A DNA stretch of 10,104 nucleotides. Source: an uncultured Lachnospiraceae bacterium. Lineage in GTDB: Bacteria > Bacillota > Clostridia > Lachnospirales > Lachnospiraceae. A program made the position numbers and the translations under genes. Under the pieces are notes generated by a model. That model was not told the origin of the DNA, did not search any database, and saw only the letters and a list, made by a program, of their open reading frames with translations. How positions within the stretch are numbered: position 1 is the stretch's first letter; the number at the start of each line of letters is the position of its first letter. The stretch spans positions 1-10,104 of the forward strand of contig CACZRA010000213.1 in assembly GCA_902783395.1 (NCBI GenBank), read 5' to 3'. Shown one piece after another: positions 1 through 6,043 of the stretch.

Positions 1-218
1 ACCTCTAAAGGATCGTCAGCTACTTCCACTCGTACTGTCGCTTTTCCTTTTGCCGGAGCATATGCATAGCTTGCAATATTCACAAAAATCTCTTCGACTG
101 CAATATCGATCTGCGTCTGTATTTTCATGGGGCAGTCGTAGTTTTCAAGCCTCTCATCCACAAATGCAAGAACCTGATCCAGATTTTCAACCTTTGCCTC
201 GATCTTTAATTCATCCAT
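1..218 (-). CDS. RsbW-like ATP-binding regulator (anti-sigma factor/Ser-Thr kinase type), C-terminus off the left edge
   Basis: The first 72 codons are present, starting MDELKIEAKVENLDQ. Residues 36-50 (QIDIAVEEIFVNIAS) match the N-box of the HATPase_c_2 (RsbW/SpoIIAB-like) family, with E43 and N47 as the usual ATP/Mg contacts. Members of this family are small cytoplasmic ATPase-fold proteins of about 130-145 residues that bind sigma factors or phosphorylate STAS-domain antagonists; many clostridial members have unknown partners. The ATG overlaps the stop of the DUF5662 gene by 8 bases (ATGGATGA), and a GAGAGG Shine-Dalgarno lies 10 bases upstream at 229-234, which fixes the start and suggests coupled translation. 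The G1/G2 boxes and any STAS partner would lie beyond the left edge. The family call is fairly sure; kinase activity and target cannot be judged here. Confidence 0.82.
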   Translation of the reverse strand, partial: MDELKIEAKVENLDQVLAFVDERLENYDCPMKIQTQIDIAVEEIFVNIASYAYAPAKGKATVRVEVADDPLE

Positions 219-762
219 TTTTAAGATACCTCTCTTTTATAAATCTGAAAGTCCTGTCTTCACCGAAGACGGCTATCATCTTCAGGAAAGCGTGGAGCTC
301 CTTCTTTGTATTACTGTTCATAAAGATCATATCCATAGATCTCTCAAAATACTTTAACGGCATATCATCCGTATAATGTCCCTTATTATACACCTTTGAC
401 GCAGCAACCCTGTCACAGATCATCTCCACCAGATATTTTCTCGGCATCTCAACAGGAACCATTCCTCCCGTTCCGGCTTTTGCAAGAGAAGTCTCGGAGC
501 AGTAATCTACCCAGTATTCATAATGATGGCGGTTGCGTCCCTTGTGATGCAGCCATGCCTCCGAATAGCCCTTTTCTTCGCGTTCGGCATTATTCGGGCT
601 CCTGTAGCCCTGATAATACTTTGCTCCGTTAAGAAACTCCGTCGGCGAATATTTTGACAGATCATGCATCAGTCCCTGCCGGTACAGACCGCACCTGAAG
701 CAGCACTTCATCACCTCTGTCCTGTGTTCGGTTATCGTCAGAAAATGCTTTAATATATCCAT
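211..762 (-). CDS. DUF5662 family protein
   Basis: This is a complete 183-residue soluble protein of a conserved Firmicutes family (DUF5662) with no established function. Visible conserved features are an N-terminal H13-R, the segment GLMHDLSKYSPTEF around H33-D34, a YYQGYRSPN segment at about 49-57, and a histidine-rich block LHHKGRNRHHYEYW at 71-84, followed by EMICDRVAASKVY at 113-125. The spaced His/Asp residues look like a metal site of HD-domain type, but that is inference. There is no signal peptide or membrane segment. The ATG lies inside the end of the TraX gene (13-base overlap), preceded by AGGGACAGG, and the stop overlaps the next gene by 8 bases, so its expression is tied to that of both neighbours. 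Length and motifs look intact. Confidence 0.85.
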   Translation of the reverse strand: MDILKHFLTITEHRTEVMKCCFRCGLYRQGLMHDLSKYSPTEFLNGAKYYQGYRSPNNAEREEKGYSEAWLHHKGRNRHHYEYWVDYCSETSLAKAGTGGMVPVEMPRKYLVEMICDRVAASKVYNKGHYTDDMPLKYFERSMDMIFMNSNTKKELHAFLKMIAVFGEDRTFRFIKERYLKNG

Positions 763-1433
763 ATCCTGTCCCTAATAAATATCAGAATCAACAAATGCAG
801 AGGATAGAATATATAAAACGCAAGCTGCAGTATCCTTCCGGGAATACCGCGTATCATACCGCTCCTGCCGTTATAAAAATGCATCGGCAGATATGCGGCA
901 AGACCGATATACTCGATCTCATTCGTAAAAAAGGGTAACATAAAAACCGCCCCCGATGCAACCTTTAGTATTTCAAGGCTTCGAAATAAATACATGCTCG
1001 CGATAAGTGCCACACCTATCCATCTGTAATCCGTATGGGCAAGCTGGGCGCATACCCCGAAGGGAACCGCCGCCAGGGCCTGCATCAGCCATCTGACATA
1101 TATATTCTTATGCCTGATCAGGCTCATGACGGATATCGCCAAAAGCCCAAGAAGCAAAGTCCAAAAAACATTCTGATGCTCCACCGTAAAGATCTCTCCG
1201 TAAAAAGCAAGATCAAACGGTATCTCCGATATTATCCCGAAGATAAGGAGCCGGAACATATAACGTCTCAGATCCCTTGTATGCAGGAAACCCTCGACTA
1301 TAAGGAAACAGTATATAGGAAAGGCTATCCTCCCGATGTACCGGAGCCATAACTGTCCCGGAAAAAGCACATGTCCTATATGATCCAAAAACATGGTCAA
1401 AGCTGCGATGAGCTTTAAGGATAATCCGGTCAT
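750..1433 (-). CDS. TraX family integral membrane protein
   Basis: A 227-residue, highly hydrophobic protein with about seven or eight membrane segments. It carries the family signature: K7-L-I-A followed by M-F-L-D17-H18-I-G, then RYIGRIAFPIYCFLIVEGF at about 31-49, SEIPFDLAFYG at 69-79, HQNVFWTLLLG at 86-96, and a C-terminal FYPLHL at 209-214. TraX was named for the F-plasmid pilin N-acetylation protein. Chromosomal relatives in clostridia are common, unrelated to conjugation, and thought to be acyltransferase-like membrane proteins, so acylation of a surface or cell-envelope substrate is possible but unproven. The ATG overlaps the stop of the preceding GH13-like gene by 4 bases (ATGA), a classic coupling arrangement. 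No conjugation genes are nearby, so a transfer role is unlikely. Confidence 0.9.
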   Translation of the reverse strand: MTGLSLKLIAALTMFLDHIGHVLFPGQLWLRYIGRIAFPIYCFLIVEGFLHTRDLRRYMFRLLIFGIISEIPFDLAFYGEIFTVEHQNVFWTLLLGLLAISVMSLIRHKNIYVRWLMQALAAVPFGVCAQLAHTDYRWIGVALIASMYLFRSLEILKVASGAVFMLPFFTNEIEYIGLAAYLPMHFYNGRSGMIRGIPGRILQLAFYIFYPLHLLILIFIRDRIWIY

Positions 1434-3205
1434 CTGGCTCTCATGACCACAATACTCCTTGCAAATACCGCAAGCTCATTTTTAACGGGATCATAGATCC
1501 CGGCTTCCTTTCCGTTGCCGGATGACAGGCATATCTCCCATTTTTTACCCTTTGCCGGCTTCGGAGGATGAAAACGGTGTCCCGTCCAATGCATGTTGTA
1601 CGCCGTATAAAAATCATCATCACATGTCTTGTCAGAGATCTTTTCATACGCTCCGGTATACAGCACGGCAAAATGTCTGTTGTAATTTACAAAGCTGTGA
1701 TTCCAGGCCTGCTCGCCATGGAAGGATACATCGGGGGAGCCGCACGAGATGTAGTCGTACATCTTCTTTGCGTATCTTCCGTGAAATACCGGATGTTCCT
1801 TTCTGAGGCTTATCAGTGATCTTATGAATTCAAACAGTTCACTGTTCTTCTCAAGATCATTCCAGTCAAGATAGGATATCCTGTTGTCCTGGCACCATGC
1901 GTTATTGTTTCCCCGCTGCGAATTACCGAATTCATCACCATATCTTATCATCGGAACTCCCTGAGACAAAAGGAGCAGCATCATGGCATTTTTCATCTGC
2001 CTGAGTCTCAGTATATTAACGGCCTTCTTCCTGCTCGGTCCCTCATCACCGCAGTTCCATGAGTAATTATAATCGGATCCGTCAGAACTGTTTTCACCGT
2101 TTTTTTCATTATGCTTTCTTTCATAGCTCACAAGATCCTTTAATGTGAATCCGTAGTAACTGGTGATGTGGTTTATCACGGCAGTACGGTCGGGATTGTA
2201 AAGGATATGCTTTGAAACGGAATTAAGCATGTCCTCATCGCTCTTCAGGTATTTTCTCATATCATACATGAAGGGATCGTTTAACACGGCTACATTTCTT
2301 CTGACCGGTTCCGACCTTCCGTAGACCCTGTCCGGATCAAATTCGGTAAATATAAGCTTGGTATCGGCAAGCATAGGATCCTTTGCGATCTCTTTCACCG
2401 GAATGTCCGCTCCCATTATCTCAAAGCCGTCGATATCATATGTCACAGCCCAGTATCTGAGAACCTCCATTATAAAGCATGAAGCGTCGGACGGCATAAA
2501 ATAGAACTGCATTATGAGCTCCATATTATTTCTGTGAAGCTCACTTACGAGTCCTGCAAACTCTTCCGCCGGATCTCCTGATGAAAACGACGGTTTGGGG
2601 ACAAAATAATTCCCGGGGACATATCCCCACAGATTAAGCCTTACGCCGCTGTCCTGCTCGGTGATCTCGTTGAAATCATAAGCCGGCTGCAGGATAAGCG
2701 AGGTTACTCCGATTTTTTTTAGATAGGGTATCTTTTCCTTCAGGCCGTTAAAGGTCCCAGGCTCCCTGACTTTGGATGAAGCATCCTTTGTAAACGCCCT
2801 TACATTCAGGAGATAGAGGATCATATCCTCCCATTCGATCATTGGCCTTTCGAACGTCACCTTCGGAGACGGTGTATCAAATCTTCCGAGACCGTCTCTC
2901 TTTCCGAATCTGGAATTGCCCTCTATAGCTCTTACATACGGATCCGAAAAATCAGTCCTGCCTGATCTGAGCCTGTACAGATACTTTTCCGGATCGAGAT
3001 CTTTTATCGAGACGGAATAAACAGATCCCTTTCTGTATTCCTTGGGATAATGGATCGAACACAGCCTCTTTTTTTCCTTTCTCGAAAAGAGCTCAACCGA
3101 AAGAGGCTTATTCATATCAGCCGCGACCGTAACTGACACGCTGTCTTCATTTATACGGGGGCCTGGTTTATCAAAGCTCCCCTTGCATATATCGTATTTT
3201 TTCAT
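1430..3205 (-). CDS. GlgX/isoamylase-like GH13 protein lacking catalytic residues (pseudo-glycosidase)
   Basis: The protein has 591 residues from the ATG at 3205. Residues 1-95 look like the beta-sandwich N-domain of isoamylase-type enzymes; about 120-465 is an alpha-amylase-like barrel; the rest is a C-terminal beta domain. Kinship to glycogen debranching enzyme is clear from NYSWNCGDEGP (380-390), LLLLSQGVPMIRYGDEFG (410-427) and RGNNNAWCQDNRISYLDW (431-448). The catalytic regions are altered. Region II reads DGFEIMG (259-265), where family members have DGFRFDL, so the nucleophile Asp is Met264 and the invariant Arg is Glu262. Region IV reads ITSYYGF (347-353) in place of T-A-H-D-G-F. Region I reads IMQFYFM in place of the LDVVYNH type. 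Region III reads LIFTEFD, with the acid Glu displaced by one. It has no signal peptide. It is probably a non-catalytic glycan-binding or regulatory protein. A GTG at 3244 gives an alternative start 13 codons longer; neither start has a good Shine-Dalgarno. Confidence 0.88.
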   Translation of the reverse strand: MKKYDICKGSFDKPGPRINEDSVSVTVAADMNKPLSVELFSRKEKKRLCSIHYPKEYRKGSVYSVSIKDLDPEKYLYRLRSGRTDFSDPYVRAIEGNSRFGKRDGLGRFDTPSPKVTFERPMIEWEDMILYLLNVRAFTKDASSKVREPGTFNGLKEKIPYLKKIGVTSLILQPAYDFNEITEQDSGVRLNLWGYVPGNYFVPKPSFSSGDPAEEFAGLVSELHRNNMELIMQFYFMPSDASCFIMEVLRYWAVTYDIDGFEIMGADIPVKEIAKDPMLADTKLIFTEFDPDRVYGRSEPVRRNVAVLNDPFMYDMRKYLKSDEDMLNSVSKHILYNPDRTAVINHITSYYGFTLKDLVSYERKHNEKNGENSSDGSDYNYSWNCGDEGPSRKKAVNILRLRQMKNAMMLLLLSQGVPMIRYGDEFGNSQRGNNNAWCQDNRISYLDWNDLEKNSELFEFIRSLISLRKEHPVFHGRYAKKMYDYISCGSPDVSFHGEQAWNHSFVNYNRHFAVLYTGAYEKISDKTCDDDFYTAYNMHWTGHRFHPPKPAKGKKWEICLSSGNGKEAGIYDPVKNELAVFARSIVVMRAR

Positions 3206-3298
3206 TTTTCTGTTATCATCCGGGATGATGGAAATTACTGTCACCGGGTTATAATTCTATCACCAATCGCTCCTAAATGCACTACTGGGGTATTTTTA
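3206..3298 (-). other. Intergenic leader before the GlgX-like gene
   Basis: These 93 bases lie between the stop of the DegV-kinase and the ATG at 3205. Read on the minus strand they contain a good AGGAG box (3269-3273) whose correctly spaced GTG (3260-3262) is out of frame and reaches a stop after four codons (V-I-E-L). They also contain a perfect inverted repeat, ATCATC-3-GATGAT, at 3215-3229, nine bases before the ATG. An in-frame TAG upstream of 3244 prevents any longer start. A TATAAC/TAGAAT stretch resembles a -10 box, but I see no matching -35. No T-run terminator is visible, so read-through from the kinase genes is expected. Confidence 0.4.
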
Positions 3299-6001
3299 TC
3301 ATTTTTTTACCGGTTTTCTCTTCAAAAGAAGCCCGAACGCGCCTATCCCGGTGGAGGTTGCAAGTGCGGGGCTGGCTTTCTGGAAACGGATCTCCTCAAA
3401 CTCAACCTGCTTCTTCACTTCCTCCTCTATCCTGAAAAGATCCCTCCTTGAAAGTCCGACATGAGTAATGAACAGTATACTCCTGTCTATCGAATTCCTG
3501 TCTCTTAATGCATACGCGATATACCTTTTCCAGGCATGATCAAGTGATCCGAAATACACACGCGCCAGTGTCAGTTTCCCGTGCTTCAGGCAAAGGACCG
3601 AGCGTATCATGAAAGCTCTCGTAACGCTGGCCATACCGGATCTAACCTTATTTGTCCTGTAAAGATGATCCATGTTGTCCACTATAAAGCTGGTGACTAT
3701 CTCATTTTTCAGTTCATCTATCCTTGAAATTATCTCAGTCCTGTTCATTCCCTCCGAAGCCATGCGCCCCGCCTCAAGAGCAATGATCCCCTGCCCGGTC
3801 GATATCTGTCCGGTGTCCACTACCTGTACGTTTTCAAAGATCTTTGCGGCTTCCGCAGCCGCAAGATAGCTGTTGGCCTGTATTCTGGATGAAACGGAGA
3901 TATGGATTATATCATTTGCATACTGGAGCTGCTCGGCAAAAAATGACTCATATTCGCTGACCTCGATCTCCTTCATATATACGTCCCCGCCGCCTCTCGT
4001 CATGTAATCTATAAGACCGTCGGCATTTATATCCACGGAATCCCTGAAGCATCCATCTTCGGTCTCGATCGTCACGGGAAGGACGGCTATATTATATTTC
4101 TTTATGAATTCATCCGGTATGTCGGCAACACTTGATGTTGTGATCCTTATCGGAGCCTTCTTTCTCCGGCTTGATATCCAAAGCGTACTGTCTTCTGTCA
4201 CCTCTTTTTTTGTCGATTCCATGGTTATGAGCTCATGCGGCAGAAGCCTGTGAAGCTCATTTTCTATGACACTTCCGGTCACGGGCTTTACAAGATAACT
4301 GTCAAAGCCCTCCTTCTCATAGAGTTCCCTGTCCTCATTCCCTGCATTTGCCGTAAGGACGACAAACACGGCCTCCCTGCTGAGTCCTCCGGTCTGGTTA
4401 CGGATCTTATGCATACATTCGATCCCGTCCATCTCAGGCATGAGATGATCCATAAATATAACGTGGTAGTCATTCTTCAGCGTCTTTTCAAGCGCCTCCG
4501 CCCCGCTCTGTGCGGTATCTACCTCTACCTTTGTTTCCTTCAAAAGCTTTGATACAACCATCAGATTTGCCCTGGTATCATCCACTACCAGAACCCTCGC
4601 TTCTGGAGCCTCAAAGCTCTGGTGGTATACCCCGATATTTACGAGTTCTCTCTTCTGCTGTGTATCAAGCTGCCCTATCGGTTTGGGATCGAGTACCTTC
4701 TGCGGAAGCTCTATGATGAATGTAGACCCTTTTGTATATACGCTGTTTACGGTTATACTGCCTCCCATAAGGTCTACAAGCTGCTTGACTATCGAAAGTC
4801 CGAGACCGGTTCCCTCTATGTTCTTGTTTTTATCCTCATCCATCCGTTTGAAGGCAGTGAAGAGTCCGTCGATATTTTCTTTCTTTATCCCGATCCCCGT
4901 ATCACTTACCGAATAAGTGAGCTTCACACTGTCCTCGGTCTGACTGCTGCACTGGACCGACAGCGTAACATAGCCCTTCTCTGTGTATTTGATGGCATTA
5001 TTTATTACATTGATAAGGATCTGCCTGATACGGACCTCATCACCCATAAGCTCTGACGGAATATCAGGATCAACATTCACGTTAAAGGCAAGCTTTTTTT
5101 CATTTGCCTGAACCTGAAGCATGCCGACTACATCGAGTATAAGATCCCCGGGTCTGTATGCAGCCTCCGAGAGCTGCATCTGTCCTGATTGAAGCTTTGA
5201 CATATCAAGTATGTCGTTTACCAGATGAAGAAGGATATTACTGGCAGCCTGTATGCTGAGAGCGTCCTCCCTGATCTCCTCGGAAGCGTTTTCCCTGAGT
5301 ATCATCTCATTCAGGCCTATTATCGTGTTTATGGGAGTCCTTATCTCATGACTCATGCTGGAAAAGAAACGGTTCTGTGCTTTATTCAGTACATCGATCT
5401 CATCCTTCTGTGCTTTTGTGACCTCATTTTCCTTCCGGTATACAAAGGTCTGGAAGCTCATGAGTATCGTAAGTATGGCACTCACTATTATGAGGGATCC
5501 TATGGAATCCGAATAAAACGCGTCCCTGTTATGCGGGATAACAAGCTCCGAATGTGTATACTCCACGTAGTAGCATATGATGACGACGACCATCTCGGCA
5601 AAGAAGAAAAAGATCCTTACCTTTCCCCTCAGGATCATTCCGATATAAAGCACGCCGAAGACGAACCATATAGGGGACCCCCCGTATATCCCTCCGCTCG
5701 AAAAAAACACCAGAGGGAAGAAAATAAAAACAAGGATGCCGGCCATGATCGCCGCTGTCAGTGATATCTTCCTGTATTTATATCCGAGAAATACCATGGG
5801 GCAGAAGAAACAGAAGGCAATGCCGACAGACAAAGTGGAAACCGCGCTCTCTCCAAATAAAAAGCCGGCAAAGAAAGCAGCTATCATCCCGCTGAGCGCT
5901 ATCGTGGTCAGCAGTATAAAAAGCCGGTCCTGAACATCCTCCTGCCAGTTAAAAAGATAATTCCTGAGCTCCTTGATTTTCTCCCTCATCCTGTCCCCCA
6001 T
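3299..6001 (-). CDS. Membrane hybrid histidine kinase with receiver and C-terminal DegV domain
   Basis: A 900-residue fusion. Residues about 27-185 form six or so membrane segments with no obvious large outside sensor domain. A short coiled linker leads to HisKA with phospho-acceptor H218 (SMSHEIRTPIN). The ATPase domain has an N-box (NVINNAIKYT, 331-340), G1 (DTGIGI, 367-372) and G2 (GTGLGLSI, 397-404). The receiver at about 468-590 is intact: D474/D475, phospho-acceptor D518, T550, K572. A basic linker (611-616) then precedes a whole DegV (EDD fold) domain at about 617-893, from PIRITTSSVADIPDEF to the C-terminal STGIGAFGLL. DegV/FakB proteins bind long-chain fatty acids. No HPt domain is present, whereas the upstream kinase has one. 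I chose the ATG at 6001 because GAGGTG lies six bases upstream; a GTG at 6025 would add eight residues but lacks a ribosome site. Confidence 0.93.
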   Translation of the reverse strand: MGDRMREKIKELRNYLFNWQEDVQDRLFILLTTIALSGMIAAFFAGFLFGESAVSTLSVGIAFCFFCPMVFLGYKYRKISLTAAIMAGILVFIFFPLVFFSSGGIYGGSPIWFVFGVLYIGMILRGKVRIFFFFAEMVVVIICYYVEYTHSELVIPHNRDAFYSDSIGSLIIVSAILTILMSFQTFVYRKENEVTKAQKDEIDVLNKAQNRFFSSMSHEIRTPINTIIGLNEMILRENASEEIREDALSIQAASNILLHLVNDILDMSKLQSGQMQLSEAAYRPGDLILDVVGMLQVQANEKKLAFNVNVDPDIPSELMGDEVRIRQILINVINNAIKYTEKGYVTLSVQCSSQTEDSVKLTYSVSDTGIGIKKENIDGLFTAFKRMDEDKNKNIEGTGLGLSIVKQLVDLMGGSITVNSVYTKGSTFIIELPQKVLDPKPIGQLDTQQKRELVNIGVYHQSFEAPEARVLVVDDTRANLMVVSKLLKETKVEVDTAQSGAEALEKTLKNDYHVIFMDHLMPEMDGIECMHKIRNQTGGLSREAVFVVLTANAGNEDRELYEKEGFDSYLVKPVTGSVIENELHRLLPHELITMESTKKEVTEDSTLWISSRRKKAPIRITTSSVADIPDEFIKKYNIAVLPVTIETEDGCFRDSVDINADGLIDYMTRGGGDVYMKEIEVSEYESFFAEQLQYANDIIHISVSSRIQANSYLAAAEAAKIFENVQVVDTGQISTGQGIIALEAGRMASEGMNRTEIISRIDELKNEIVTSFIVDNMDHLYRTNKVRSGMASVTRAFMIRSVLCLKHGKLTLARVYFGSLDHAWKRYIAYALRDRNSIDRSILFITHVGLSRRDLFRIEEEVKKQVEFEEIRFQKASPALATSTGIGAFGLLLKRKPVKK
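3323..4153 (-). other. DegV (fatty-acid-binding, FakB-like) domain segment of the hybrid kinase
   Basis: This segment encodes residues about 617-893 of the kinase. Landmarks in family order are ITTSSVADIP (usual form V-T-D-S-x-A-D-L-P; the Asp is Ser here), ISVSSRIQANSYLAA at 701-715 (usual I-S-S-G-L-S-G-T, so the Ser pair is kept while Gly and the SGT turn differ), VVDTGQISTGQG at 727-738, FIVDNMDHLYRTNKVRSG at 772-789, and ATSTGIGAFG at 881-890, where the family usually has a His two residues before the TG-x-G. The fold looks complete, but several ligand-side residues diverge, so it may bind a different lipid or have lost the FakA-presenting role. Domain identity is seen in the sequence; the ligand is inferred from the family. 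Confidence 0.88.
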
Positions 6002-6006
6002 GCCGG

Positions 6007-6025
6007 GCACCTCTGTGCGAGGCAC
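6007..6025 (-). promoter_or_regulatory. Hairpin enclosing the Shine-Dalgarno of the DegV-kinase gene
   Basis: Read on the minus strand, GTGCCTC (6019-6025) and GAGGTGC (6007-6013) can pair over seven positions, two of them G-U, around a five-base loop GCACA. The 3' arm is the GAGGTG ribosome binding site, six bases before the ATG at 6001. A folded leader would hide this site, while ribosomes finishing the upstream kinase gene (stop 6044-6046, 18 bases from the hairpin base) could open it. That would make translation of the second kinase depend on the first. The pairing is seen; the regulatory effect is inference. Confidence 0.45.
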
Positions 6026-6043
6026 GCAATGAATAATCTGCGG

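Noticed and set aside
750..1433. TraX as evidence of a conjugative element
   Set aside because: Chromosomal TraX relatives are common in clostridia, and no transfer, relaxase, integrase or plasmid genes are nearby.
1430..3205. Treating the altered GlgX-like gene as a decaying pseudogene
   Set aside because: The frame is uninterrupted over about 590 codons, the fold-specific motifs outside the active site are preserved, and the gene overlaps its downstream neighbour by a clean ATGA junction; substitution rather than decay fits better.
5225..5764. Plus-strand open frames opposite the DegV kinase (also 4622-5056) and opposite the first kinase (6440-7012)
   Set aside because: Antisense to strongly supported kinase domains, rich in Tyr/His/Pro typical of reverse-strand translation, with no conserved motif.
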